Assembly: GCF_000196895.1 (NCBI RefSeq)
Contig: NC_014297.1
Coordinates: forward strand, 2,339,770-2,403,769
Direction: 5' to 3'
Source: Halalkalicoccus jeotgali B3
GTDB taxonomy: Archaea; Halobacteriota; Halobacteria; Halobacteriales; Halalkalicoccaceae
DNA: 64,000 bases
Made by a program: the position numbers and the translations under genes. Below the pieces are notes generated by a model. It saw only the letters and a program-made list of their open reading frames with translations. It was not told where the DNA came from and made no database searches. Position 1 is the stretch's first letter. Each line of letters begins with the position of its first letter. This document shows, in pieces, positions 53,551 through 62,319 of the stretch.

Positions 53551-54197
53551 GCGCCGCCGACTTCTACACCCGGTGGGCCGACCTCTACGATCCGCTCTCC
53601 CGGCTGATCCCGGGGATCGCCGGTCTCCGGCGGAAAACGGCTGTGGCGCTCGACCTCGAACTCGGGGACGTAGTGGTCGAAATGGGCTGTGGAACGGGTG
53701 CGAACCTCGCCTCTCTCAGGGAGGAAGTCGGCCCGGAAGGAACGGTGATCGGCGTGGATGTCTCGGCGGGCGTCCTCGAACGCGCCCGCGAACACGTCAC
53801 ACGCGAGGGCTGGGAGAACGTCCACCTCGTCCGTGGAGACGCAACTGCGCCCCCCGTACAGCGAGCCGACGCCGTCGTCGCCACCTTCGTCATCGGGATG
53901 TTCTCCGATCCCGAACGTGTGGTCGAGGGGTGGTGTGAGTTCGTCGGGAGCGGGGGGACGGTTGCACTGCTCAACGCCACGCGGAGCCGCCGGGCGTACG
54001 GCCCGCTGGTCAACCTCCTCTTCCGGGCGTTCGTCTACGCCTCGACGCCGGGAAAGCGCCGGTTCGACGACCCCACTGAGGTGCTCGACCGGCGGGTCGC
54101 GGCGGGCCACAGGACCGTCGAACGTCGCTGTGAACGGACCGTCCACGACGATGGCGCGTTGGGATTAGTCCGTCTGACTGCCGGCCGCGTCCGCTAA
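53547..54197 (+). CDS. Class I SAM-dependent methyltransferase (UbiE-like)
   Basis: A 216-residue protein with VVEMGCGTGANLASLREEVG (motif I), GVDVSAGVLERAREHV (motif II) and VVATFVIGMFSDPERVVEG. Similar to small quinone or phospholipid methyltransferases; substrate unknown. It is translationally coupled to thiR and its last 33 bases overlap the end of the convergent thioesterase. Confidence 0.85.
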   Translation: MSAADFYTRWADLYDPLSRLIPGIAGLRRKTAVALDLELGDVVVEMGCGTGANLASLREEVGPEGTVIGVDVSAGVLERAREHVTREGWENVHLVRGDATAPPVQRADAVVATFVIGMFSDPERVVEGWCEFVGSGGTVALLNATRSRRAYGPLVNLLFRAFVYASTPGKRRFDDPTEVLDRRVAAGHRTVERRCERTVHDDGALGLVRLTAGRVR

Positions 54198-54587
54198 GCC
54201 TTCGAACTCGGCGATGCGCTCGCGGAAGCGGTCGGGGATCGGACTCGGTTTCTCGGTTTCGGGGTCGAGGAACACCTGGATCGACTCGGCAGTCGCCACC
54301 CGCTCGCCGTCGGCGAGGACCTCGTAAGTCATCGGGAGGCTCGATCGGCCCATCTCGGGGACGTCGATCTCGACCGTGACGGACTGCTCCAGCAGGATCG
54401 GGCGCTCGTAGGAGAGTTCCAGCGAAGCGAGCACGCTCGGGACGGCGTCCAGTCCCGTTTCGAGCACCTGTTTGAAGTACTCGGTACGGGCCTGTTCGAC
54501 GTAGGTCGCATACACGGCGTTGTTCACGTGGCCCATCGCGTCGATGTCCCGAAAGCGGACTTGGACGTCCGAGGAGAAGTTCCCCAT
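54165..54587 (-). CDS. Acyl-CoA thioesterase (hotdog fold)
   Basis: A 140-residue 4-hydroxybenzoyl-CoA thioesterase-like protein: VQVRFRDIDAMGHVNNAVYATYVEQARTEYF, with the catalytic Asp, then SLELSYERPILLEQSVTVEI. Likely hydrolyses an acyl-CoA. I chose ATG 54587 (MGNFSSDVQVRFRD). Confidence 0.9.
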   Translation of the reverse strand: MGNFSSDVQVRFRDIDAMGHVNNAVYATYVEQARTEYFKQVLETGLDAVPSVLASLELSYERPILLEQSVTVEIDVPEMGRSSLPMTYEVLADGERVATAESIQVFLDPETEKPSPIPDRFRERIAEFEGLADAAGSQTD

Positions 54588-54664
54588 TGTGTAGTCCAAA
54601 ACGGATGGGCGAAATAACTCCCGCGATCCGTCCGGCTGTCCTGTGCGAACCTTCGATTCGCTGA

Positions 54665-55017
54665 TCAGCGACGCCGAAAGGCCTCGACAACGAGAATCGA
54701 AGGGATGGCACCGACGAGGTAGCTGCTTACGACGACGGGGTCCGGTTCGAAAACAGCCATCCCGCTCCAGATCAGCGCTGCCGCGACGATGATGACGACG
54801 AGCCGTCCGGAAACCCCCATCGCACGGAACCACCGCCCGACGGCCCGAAACCCATCACGAGCCCGTTCACGAGAGCGCCGACGAGCACCCAGCACCACGC
54901 TACCGTTCCGGCTTCGACGAGGGCCGCCACAGGGATCAAAAGAACCATCAAGCAGAGAACGGCGTTGAACCACAGGCTCCCCACGTCGGACTCCGAGCCG
55001 GTGGTAGATGTCGCCAT
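54665..55017 (-). pseudogene. Frameshifted membrane protein gene
   Basis: The frame from ATG 55017 (MATSTTGSESDVGSLWFNAVL, two helices) runs to LVNGLVMGF near 54857, then continues sensibly only in the next frame (FRAVGRWFRAMGVSGRLVVII through SYLVGAIPSILVVEAFRRR to the stop at 54665). Adding one G in the G run near 54855 restores a four-helix protein of about 118 residues. Either true decay or a sequencing error. No family recognised. Confidence 0.6.
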
Positions 55018-55215
55018 TGGGACACACTATGGGTGGAGCAACTATAATATTTCTGTAACTATCGACCGGCCAGCGGCTATATCGACTCTCAGCGAACCGG
55101 GAAAACAGTGGAACTGCGACGGCGCGATTCCGACGGAACGTCACTCGGCATCAAAGCCCTGGCGGGGATCATCGATCTCTGTGCGGCCGCTGTCGAAAGC
55201 GAGAACTATCGCCGC

Positions 55216-56157
55216 TCAATCGTCGCCCGAGGCTGCCGCGGCGGCCTGCCGGTCGGTCAGTTCGACCGGATCGGCGTCGATTTCGAGTTCGTTGAGGGCG
55301 GCCTGGGCGGCGCGCTTGCCCGAGAGCAACATCGCGCCGAACGTCGGGCCCATCCGCGGGAGGCCGTAGGTCGTTGCCGTAGCCATCCCGGTGACGATCA
55401 GCCCGTCGTGTGCCAGTCCGGTATGCTCGACGACGGCGTCCTCGCTTTGTCCGACCCACATCGAGTCGTGGCCCGGCGAGTCGTGGCCGGGCGCGCCGTA
55501 GGTGTCGTCGTCGGTCTGGTCCATCCCGCCCGCGCTCGCGGCGGCGTCGCCGATGCCCGGGGCGTCGAGCACACCCCGCTCGTGGAGCTTCTTGATCGCC
55601 ATCGCGTCGTGTCCCGTCGCGTCGATCACCAGGTCCGCCTCGACCGCGATCGGGTCGACGCAGGTGATTTCTCTGGGGAGGGCGTGGACCGGCGTCCAGT
55701 TCATGACGATTCCCCCGACTCTGTGATCCTCGCGGATCACGATGTCGGTGAACTCCGTCATGTTCTGCATCTTCGCACCGGCGTCACACGCCGCCTTGAT
55801 CAGCCCCGAACAGGCCTCGGGCCCGTTTGCGACGTAGAGCCCCTCGGTGTCGCTTGCGGGCTTGTACTCGACATCGAGGTCTTCTAGTACGTCTTGTGCG
55901 GGCTGGCGGACGGTGACCTTGTTCATTAGGAAGCCCCCGAGCCAGAACCCACCACCCAGGTAGTTGTTCTTCTCGACGACCATCGTCTTCACGCCCCGTT
56001 CGGCGAGTTCCTTCGCGGCCATCAGCCCCGAGGGGCCGCCTCCGACGATGATGACGTCCGAATCCGAGAAGTCCATGAACTCCTCGGTCCACTCCTGGCC
56101 GATCGCGCGCGTTACGTCCGCCTCGCCGACGTCGCTGAACCGTTCGTACTGGCTCAT
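55216..56157 (-). CDS. thi4: Thiazole biosynthesis enzyme THI4
   Basis: A 313-residue FAD/NAD-fold protein: [41 protein letters not shown] and [36 protein letters not shown] Cys sits at residue 166 ([15 protein letters not shown]), the position of the sulfur-donor cysteine in yeast-type THI4 and in Haloferax. So this is probably the cysteine type, which gives up its own sulfur. A probable ThiR target. Confidence 0.95.
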   Translation of the reverse strand: MSQYERFSDVGEADVTRAIGQEWTEEFMDFSDSDVIIVGGGPSGLMAAKELAERGVKTMVVEKNNYLGGGFWLGGFLMNKVTVRQPAQDVLEDLDVEYKPASDTEGLYVANGPEACSGLIKAACDAGAKMQNMTEFTDIVIREDHRVGGIVMNWTPVHALPREITCVDPIAVEADLVIDATGHDAMAIKKLHERGVLDAPGIGDAAASAGGMDQTDDDTYGAPGHDSPGHDSMWVGQSEDAVVEHTGLAHDGLIVTGMATATTYGLPRMGPTFGAMLLSGKRAAQAALNELEIDADPVELTDRQAAAAASGDD

Positions 56158-56230
56158 ACAACTAAGTCATATTACCGAGTAGTTGAAAGACGTTGTGGTA
56201 GCTCTCAGGGAGGTGATACGACGTCGGTGA

Positions 56231-56800
56231 CTACTCGACGCTTCGAAGGATGGCGAGCAGTTCCGCACGGTAAGCAACCGGATCGAGATCAATGGGAAGC
56301 CCCGAGACGGGGTAGGCCCCGCCCGCGACGCGGAACTCGCCCGAATGGGTCCAGACGCCGAACCACGCCTCGATGCCGGCGTCGACCCCGCCCGCCGCGA
56401 ACCGGGCGGTGTACTTCGTGAGCCGAACACGGTCCCCCGAATCGGTTCGCACCCGCTGAGTCCGCCCGCGCTCGACGGCCTCGAACCCTCGGGCTTCGAG
56501 GTCGGCGACGAACGCCCGCCGGGCGTTCGAGAGTACCATCGGGAAGACGGCCATCGGTCCGATTCCCATCAGCGGCGGGTCGAACGTCAGTCGCGTCGCG
56601 AAGAAAAAGCGCCACGGTTGGTCGAGACCCCCGTCGGTCGCGTCTCGAACCGGCCCGCGAAGGTCGGCCCGCTCGTAGAGCGCGGTGTGGCCCTCGACGT
56701 CGAGCCCGGACATCGAGAACACCGTCTCGGTGGTTCGCCCGTCGAGGGTCCACTCGTCGAGGAGTTCGGAGGCCACCGTCGGAAAGGGATCGCCGGCCAT
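56231..56800 (-). CDS. Conserved haloarchaeal protein of unknown function
   Basis: A 189-residue protein with MSGLDVEGHTALYERADLR, a weakly hydrophobic region GPMAVFPMVL and VRLTKYTARFAAGGVDAGIEAWFGVWTHSGEFRVAGGAYP. No membrane or signal sequence is evident. Not recognised; the last part looks like a beta-rich lipid-binding-type fold, but that is a guess. Lies upstream of thi4, 70 bases apart. Confidence 0.65.
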   Translation of the reverse strand: MAGDPFPTVASELLDEWTLDGRTTETVFSMSGLDVEGHTALYERADLRGPVRDATDGGLDQPWRFFFATRLTFDPPLMGIGPMAVFPMVLSNARRAFVADLEARGFEAVERGRTQRVRTDSGDRVRLTKYTARFAAGGVDAGIEAWFGVWTHSGEFRVAGGAYPVSGLPIDLDPVAYRAELLAILRSVE

Positions 56801-56866
56801 AGCGGGCGTTCGGAGGCGATCGCATTAGTCGGTGTGTATATGCGTCCCGGACCCGTAACCGGGCCA

Positions 56867-57304
56867 ATGCGCCGCCGGGAGCTACTCGTCTCGACGGTTC
56901 TCGCGTGTCTCGCCGGCTGTGTCGGTGGCAAGGACGGTTCCGGTACGCCCGAGGAGCCGAACGAATCGGGCGAACCGGCCGCTCCCGCCGGGGAACCCGA
57001 CCGGCCGGAGGAAGGCGAACGCGTCGAGATCGTCGAGAGCGGACTGGTCCGACGGGACGTCGGCACCGACGAGGAGACCGTCTCAGTCAGGGGCGCGGTC
57101 GTCCCGCGGGCGGACGTGACGGTCAGCTACGTCGAGGTCCGGGCGAGCTTCTACGACATAGAAGGGGAGTTGCTGGATACGACGATCGAGCAGGTCGACA
57201 TCGACGAGGGCGAGCGCTGGGAGTTCGAGGTCACGTATCCGGGCGTCGGCGACCGGGCCGCCGCAGTCGAGGACTACGAACTCGAGGTCGGCACCGAACT
57301 ATAG
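56867..57304 (+). CDS. Secreted lipoprotein with FxLYD-like domain
   Basis: A 145-residue protein: a Tat-like signal MRRRELLVSTVLACLAGC with lipobox Cys18, a Ser/Glu/Pro-rich linker (about 20-50), then a beta domain (VSVRGAVVPRADVTVSYVEVRASFYD, LDTTIEQV) resembling FxLYD/intracellular transport repeats. It is immediately followed by the flippase gene, with no gap. Confidence 0.8.
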   Translation: MRRRELLVSTVLACLAGCVGGKDGSGTPEEPNESGEPAAPAGEPDRPEEGERVEIVESGLVRRDVGTDEETVSVRGAVVPRADVTVSYVEVRASFYDIEGELLDTTIEQVDIDEGERWEFEVTYPGVGDRAAAVEDYELEVGTEL

Positions 57305-58816
57305 ATGAGCGGGGACGACTCGACGGCGACGATGGCCCGTGAGGGCTCGATCACCTTCCTCGGCAACGTCATCGGGAAGGTGTTCGGATTTTTCATGATC
57401 GCCGTCATCACCCGGCTGGTGAGCCCGTCGGTGTACGGCCTGTTCATCCTCGCGACCTCGATCATCCTGTTCCTCCAGGCGTTCGGGAACCTCGGGCTTC
57501 CGAAGGCGATCGACTACTTCGTCCCCCAGTACCTGAGCGACGGCGACCACGGGAAGGCTCGTGGGGTCATCGTCGTCGTGTTCGCGCTCGCGCTCGCGAC
57601 CTCCGCGGTCGTCGCCGGACTGATCGTGCTTGGCGCGCGACCCATCGCCGACGCCTTCGGGGAACCCGCACTCGGGGTGGCGCTGCTCGTATTGAGCGTC
57701 ACGATCCCGTTTCTCGCGATCTACAACGCCCTGCTCGCGAGTTTCAGCGCGATCAAGCGCCTGAAGTTCCGCGTCTACACGCGCGACGTCGTCCGGCCGA
57801 CGGTTCGCCTCCTCGCCACCGCCGCGCTGTTGCTCGCGGGATACGGCCTGCTCGGGGTGGTCGGGGGCTACCTGATCGGACTGGTCGCCGCGATCCTCGC
57901 CGGCGCGTACTTCCTCCGGGAGAACGCCCCCCGTATCGTCAGCGCCGAGACGGCACGTGTCGCCTCCCGACCCCTGCTGTGGTACTCCGTGCCGCTGGCC
58001 TTTGCCGGCATCATCTACGTCTTCTTGGGTCAGGTCGACTACTTCGTCATCGGCTACTTCTACGGTTCGGAGGAGGTCGGCATCTACCGCGTGGGCTACG
58101 CGCTGGCGGCGAACCTGATGATCTTCTCGAGTTCGCTCGGGCCGATCTTCAAGCCGCTGATCGCAGAGACCAAGGCCGACCGCGCGGCGGTCAGGACGCG
58201 CTATCGGACCGCGACCCGCTGGATCGCGGGGTTGACCCTCCCGGTGGCGCTGGTCGTGGTCTTCGGCGCGAGCGCCTACCTCTCGGTCGTCTTCACCCCC
58301 CAGTACACGGTCGCGACCGCCGCGGTCGTGATCCTCGCGGTCGGGATCACCATCAGCGCCACCTGCGGGGGTCCCGACGGCGGCCTGCTACAGGGGCTCG
58401 GGTACTCGCGACTGGTCCTCTGTAACACCGCCGTCCTGGTGGCCGTCAACGTCGGCGTGAGCGTCCTACTGGTGCCCCGTATCGGCATCACCGGCGCGGC
58501 AATCGGGACCGCGAGCGCGCTCACGATAAACGGTCTGTTGGCCGTCGCCGAGGGCTATCGCTTTCACGACGTGCACCCGCTCACTCGGGACCTCGGTAAG
58601 GTCTTTCTCGCTGCGGTCCCCGCCGCCGTCGGCGCGAGCGCCGTCGTCACCCTCGTCGAGTCGCCGCTTTTCGTCGCGATCGCACTGCCGGTCGTCGTCC
58701 TCTCGCTGTACGTCGGCGCGCTCCATCTGACGAACGCCTTCACGGCCGAGGACGGCGAGATCGCCGCCCGGATCAGTCCTGCACTCCGTCGGGCGATCGC
58801 TCTGAGCCGCCGGTAG
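57305..58816 (+). CDS. Polysaccharide/oligosaccharide flippase
   Basis: A 503-residue protein with about 12-14 helices, of the RfbX/Wzx (MOP) superfamily: STATMAREGSITFLGNVIGKVFGFFMIAVITRLVSPSVYG, FGNLGLPKAIDYFVPQYLS, GYFYGSEEVGIYRVGYALA, and GLLQGLGYSRLVLCNT. It moves lipid-linked glycans to the cell surface. Its last 44 bases overlap the convergent gene's end. Confidence 0.9.
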   Translation: MSGDDSTATMAREGSITFLGNVIGKVFGFFMIAVITRLVSPSVYGLFILATSIILFLQAFGNLGLPKAIDYFVPQYLSDGDHGKARGVIVVVFALALATSAVVAGLIVLGARPIADAFGEPALGVALLVLSVTIPFLAIYNALLASFSAIKRLKFRVYTRDVVRPTVRLLATAALLLAGYGLLGVVGGYLIGLVAAILAGAYFLRENAPRIVSAETARVASRPLLWYSVPLAFAGIIYVFLGQVDYFVIGYFYGSEEVGIYRVGYALAANLMIFSSSLGPIFKPLIAETKADRAAVRTRYRTATRWIAGLTLPVALVVVFGASAYLSVVFTPQYTVATAAVVILAVGITISATCGGPDGGLLQGLGYSRLVLCNTAVLVAVNVGVSVLLVPRIGITGAAIGTASALTINGLLAVAEGYRFHDVHPLTRDLGKVFLAAVPAAVGASAVVTLVESPLFVAIALPVVVLSLYVGALHLTNAFTAEDGEIAARISPALRRAIALSRR

Positions 58817-59543
58817 CATCCCGGATCGCCCGCTCGGCGGCCGCAAGCACCGCTTCGGGGTCGAACCCCGCGGTCAGGTCCTCCAGATCCGCGTCCGACC
58901 CGCGAAGCTCGCGGGCGTGGCGGGCGATGTTGGGTACCGCCCGGACGACGTTGTCGATGATTGGGACCGCCGCAACCTGCGCCGAACGCGAGAGAGGGTT
59001 GAGATCGATCACGATCTCGGTTTTGCCCATCGTCCCCAGCGCCGCCGCGCGGTCGCCGTCCTCGAGGGGGACGAGCACCACGTCGGCGTCGTAGATTCCG
59101 TCCGAATCGACCTTCGCGCGCTCGTGTGAGAGGTCGGGGATCCGCGCGTCGGCCCGTAGGCCCTTGACCTCGCTCGCACCGTGTTCGCGAAGGTGGTCTG
59201 CGATCGCCCGCACGCGCTCGGCGGTGCGTCCGAACAGGTTGACTTCGAGGTCCGCACCGACGGCCTCCGCGAGGTCGACGATCTCGCCGGGACACAGTGC
59301 GGCGACGTTACCGTTGACCGAGAGCACGGGATGGCGCGCCCGAAGGAGGTGGGCGGCCGCCACGCGGGCGGCGGCGTCGGCGCTCTCGGTGGTGCGTTCG
59401 CCGAGCAAGTAGTCGAAGGCCTCGCCCCGTCCCTGCGCGATCAGCCCCTGTTTGCTCGTGATCCCCTGCTCGACGCCCGCCTCGATCCGGTGGCGGGTCA
59501 CCAGCGAGTCGTGGCGGGGGTGGTCGGCCGGAATGTCGGTCAT
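58773..59543 (-). CDS. 4-phosphopantoate--beta-alanine ligase (phosphopantothenate synthetase)
   Basis: A 256-residue archaeal enzyme: IPADHPRHDSLVTRHRIEAGVEQGITSKQGLIAQGRGEAFDYLLGE, HLLRARHPVLSVNGNVAALCP and VVLVPLEDGDRAAALGTMGKTEIVIDLNPLSRSA. It joins phosphopantoate to beta-alanine in the archaeal CoA pathway. It lies downstream of pantoate kinase, 20 bases away. Confidence 0.94.
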   Translation of the reverse strand: MTDIPADHPRHDSLVTRHRIEAGVEQGITSKQGLIAQGRGEAFDYLLGERTTESADAAARVAAAHLLRARHPVLSVNGNVAALCPGEIVDLAEAVGADLEVNLFGRTAERVRAIADHLREHGASEVKGLRADARIPDLSHERAKVDSDGIYDADVVLVPLEDGDRAAALGTMGKTEIVIDLNPLSRSAQVAAVPIIDNVVRAVPNIARHARELRGSDADLEDLTAGFDPEAVLAAAERAIRDATGGSERSPDGVQD

Positions 59544-59563
59544 ACGCGTTCTCGACGAAGCAG

Positions 59564-60457
59564 TCACAAATCGCCTGCGTTGTTCGCCCGCGGCGGCCCC
59601 GAGGCACTCGGCGGCGGGGCCGCCCCCTCGAGAACGGTCGCTCCCGCGGCGTGGGTCCGACAGACCGACGGGTCGTAGCCCGCCTCGGAGAGCCCCGTTC
59701 CGAGCGCGAAGACGGTCTCGCCGAGCATCGCCATCGAGGCCTCGCCGCCGGCAGCCGAGACGTCCTCGATGGCCCCGCGAACCCGGTCGGTCAGCAGGTC
59801 CGCCTCGCGGGCGAACCGGCGGGAGGCGTACATGAACGTCGAAAGGGTCGGCTCCTCCGCGAGGATCGAGAGCGACTCGAGACCCGCGTCGGTCAGTCGG
59901 TCGGTGTCGCCCGAGAGCACCGACTCCGTCGAGAGGTCGCCGAAGGTCAGATACTCGATCCGAGTGCTCGCGGGGATCGCGTCGAGGCGATTGTGTGCGG
60001 GGCCACCGGGATCGAGCCGGATCGGGACGCCACCGCGGGCCTGCGCGACGACGTCACCAAGGCCGGTCCCCGAGCGGACCTCCGCGGCGTGGGCGATAGT
60101 GACGAGTTCGTTCGCAGAGAGTCGTCGGTCGAAGAGTTGATTGGCCGCGAACGCGGTCCCGAGCGCGAGCGCGCCCGAGGTTCCGAATCCCGCGCCCAGC
60201 GGGAGGTCGGTCGTCGCCTCGACATGAACGGAAATGGAGAGGGCGTCGAGTACGCGATCGACCGGTTCAACGACGATTTCGGTCCCGTCGAGGGTCGTCC
60301 GGGCCCGGGCGGCGGGCGTGGCGCGAACGGTCACGCCGTCGGTGAGCGTCACCCCTGCTCCCCGCGATCCCGCCTTCGAGGGGTCGTCGTCGGGGTGGCT
60401 ACTGAAGAAACCGGTGACGTGTCCGGGGACGAACGCCGTCACCGCGTCGTCGTCCAT
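59564..60457 (-). CDS. Pantoate kinase (GHMP family)
   Basis: A 297-residue GHMP kinase: AFVPGHVTGFFSSHPDD, DLPLGAGFGTSGALALGTAFAAN (phosphate loop) and EASMAMLGETVFALG. The first step of the archaeal CoA route, which phosphorylates pantoate before joining beta-alanine. Paired with the ligase downstream; the C-terminal tail (PPPSASGPPRANNAGDL) is poorly conserved-looking. Confidence 0.93.
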   Translation of the reverse strand: MDDDAVTAFVPGHVTGFFSSHPDDDPSKAGSRGAGVTLTDGVTVRATPAARARTTLDGTEIVVEPVDRVLDALSISVHVEATTDLPLGAGFGTSGALALGTAFAANQLFDRRLSANELVTIAHAAEVRSGTGLGDVVAQARGGVPIRLDPGGPAHNRLDAIPASTRIEYLTFGDLSTESVLSGDTDRLTDAGLESLSILAEEPTLSTFMYASRRFAREADLLTDRVRGAIEDVSAAGGEASMAMLGETVFALGTGLSEAGYDPSVCRTHAAGATVLEGAAPPPSASGPPRANNAGDL

Positions 60458-60488
60458 GCCGGAAGTTCGCGAGCCCTTCGGTTAAGCC

Positions 60489-61295
60489 TTATACTCTCTC
60501 GCGCATGACGCGGGCGATCCGGTCGCTCGAGGTGCGCCCGATCGAGTGGACGGCTTGTGCGGTCGATTTGCCCGCTTCGGCGGCGACGTCCCACGCCACC
60601 CGCTGGACGTGTTCGGCGGGGTTTCGCGACCACCGGCCGGGGTGGACGAGCAGGTACAGGCGTTCACAACCCTCGGATTCGAGGCCCGCGATCAGGTCGT
60701 CGGTCGTCGAGATCCGTCCGAAGTCGCCCACGGTCGTCCCCCAGTCGCGCCCCGTATCCGAGACGTACGAGGGTTTGGTGGCGTCGTCGCTGGCGGTCTC
60801 GACCGAGAGATACGCTTCTGCCAGCAGGTCGTACTCCTCGATCGTGCGCTCCCCCCGCCACATGTCTAGGTTGTGATAGGGCGAGAGCGGACTCCCGTGG
60901 GGACAGATCGTCCGCACGTCGACGTGCTCGCGAAATCGTGCGAGGTTCTGCGTGAAGCGCTCGTGGGCCGCCTCGAAATCCCCGCGGGTCTTGACGTAGT
61001 CCTCGTAGTGATAGCCGACTTCGTGGCCCAACTCGGCGACCTCGCTGACGGTTTCGGGACTGAACGTCGAGGTCCGGAAGTAGTAGCTCGTGGGGATCTC
61101 GCGGGCGGCCTCGACACGGGCCATCGACCGGGCGGTGCTGACTTTCCGGTCGACGTCGTGGCGGATCACGATATGCGGGTCCTCGTGGTCGGTGTGCCTG
61201 ACGTACTCCTCGAGCGTGTAGAACGTGTACCCGGCGTCGAGTGCGGCGTCCAGTAGCCGCCCGTAGTGATCGAACGTGAAATCACTGATGTTCAT
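60489..61295 (-). CDS. Polysaccharide deacetylase-like protein
   Basis: A 268-residue carbohydrate esterase 4-like protein: ISDFTFDHYGRLLDAAL, HIVIRHDVDRKVSTARSMARVEA (metal Asp-Asp-type HDVD motif), TSYYFRT, GHEVGYHYEDY and CPHGSPLSPYHN. It has no signal peptide. The substrate is probably a sugar on an intracellular glycan or lipid precursor (inference). I chose ATG 61295; the TATA lies about 33 bases upstream. Confidence 0.85.
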   Translation of the reverse strand: MNISDFTFDHYGRLLDAALDAGYTFYTLEEYVRHTDHEDPHIVIRHDVDRKVSTARSMARVEAAREIPTSYYFRTSTFSPETVSEVAELGHEVGYHYEDYVKTRGDFEAAHERFTQNLARFREHVDVRTICPHGSPLSPYHNLDMWRGERTIEEYDLLAEAYLSVETASDDATKPSYVSDTGRDWGTTVGDFGRISTTDDLIAGLESEGCERLYLLVHPGRWSRNPAEHVQRVAWDVAAEAGKSTAQAVHSIGRTSSDRIARVMRERV

Positions 61296-61327
61296 TCGGA
61301 TTCTATATCTCACAACTACAGCCCCCG

Positions 61328-61339
61328 ATATATATATGT
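61328..61339 (-). promoter_or_regulatory. TATA box of the deacetylase-like gene
   Basis: A run of alternating TA (61328-61337) reads ATATATATAT on the minus strand and predicts a start near 61306, 11 bases before the ATG. The rest of 61296-61537 shows no other gene. Confidence 0.55.
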
Positions 61340-61537
61340 GTTCACTAACTGATGATAACGAGTTCCTACCGGCCCAAACCAACAGACGTCACCGCGTTCC
61401 CCGATTCGAAATTAAGCCCACCCTACGGATATGTTAGGACATCTGTACGACGATAACGGCCCCAGTGGTTCCGTATTCGATCCGATTCGGCGGCCTCGAA
61501 AGGGGGATGACGACCGCAGGGGGTATCGACGGGCGAA

Positions 61538-62137
61538 TCAGTAATCGAGCCAGTCGTCGCGCATCTCGCTGGTCTCCTCGGTGAGGTAGACCCGGGCCTC
61601 GGGATGTTGGTCGGCGTCCTGTACGAGCCCACCATCACGGCGATGGCGTTCGAGACGGTCTTTCGCCGTATCGCGATCGGCACCGTCGATAACGCTGATC
61701 GCGTCCAGCAACAGCGGTTCGGGAACGCCCGTCCCGATGCCGCCTTTCGGCGCGTCGGGTTCGGTATCCGTCGAGGCGGTGTCGTCCTCGATAACGGCGA
61801 CGTACTCGCGGACATCGTCGCTGTCGCCGAGGCGGTCGTGCCAGCGCTGGGGAAAGAGACTGACTCGATCGTCCCCGACCCTGTAGTAGGCCTCGGCGTC
61901 GTGCCACCCCTCGCCCGTCGAGAGGGTGTCTTCGATGGACGAGCGAAGCTGTCCCTCTTTGAACGGAAGGCTGTCGTCCTCGGCGACTGCACGGTCGTAG
62001 GCGGCGAGCGTCTCGCGATCGAGACCGCGCCCGTCGGACCGGTGGTGGTGTTCGATGATGCGCAGTAGCTCCGAGGACGTGAGGGTCCCGCCGTACTGTC
62101 GCGCCTCCGCGAGCGCCTGCTGGTTCGGTTCGGCCAT
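61538..62137 (-). CDS. Conserved haloarchaeal protein of unknown function
   Basis: A 199-residue acidic soluble protein from ATG 62137 (MAEPNQQALAEARQYGGTLTSSELLRIIEHHHRS). It contains GWHDAEAYYRVGDDRVSLFPQRWHDRLG and a winged-helix-like C-terminal segment (DRDTAKDRLERHRRDGGLV). No recognised family. A frame extension to 62230 is unlikely. The flanks (62138-62319) hold no gene. Confidence 0.6.
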   Translation of the reverse strand: MAEPNQQALAEARQYGGTLTSSELLRIIEHHHRSDGRGLDRETLAAYDRAVAEDDSLPFKEGQLRSSIEDTLSTGEGWHDAEAYYRVGDDRVSLFPQRWHDRLGDSDDVREYVAVIEDDTASTDTEPDAPKGGIGTGVPEPLLLDAISVIDGADRDTAKDRLERHRRDGGLVQDADQHPEARVYLTEETSEMRDDWLDY

Positions 62138-62319
62138 CGCTCGTCTATCGGGGCGAACGGCGAATAAAACCATTGCTGGCGATATGCGAGGTGCCACGGA
62201 AGGACGCCTCGTTCCCGCCGGCATCCCCACGCTATCACCGCCTTCGCCCGACGAACGCGATCGCTGACGGTCCGTAGAAACGGCACGGGATCGAAGCTCC
62301 CGCGAGCACCCGAGGGACC

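Noticed and set aside
56158-56236. A ThiR operator or TPP riboswitch upstream of thi4
   Set aside because: Only a weak 7-base inverted repeat (CGAGTAG/CTACTCG) is visible and no riboswitch core is recognisable, so I did not call it.
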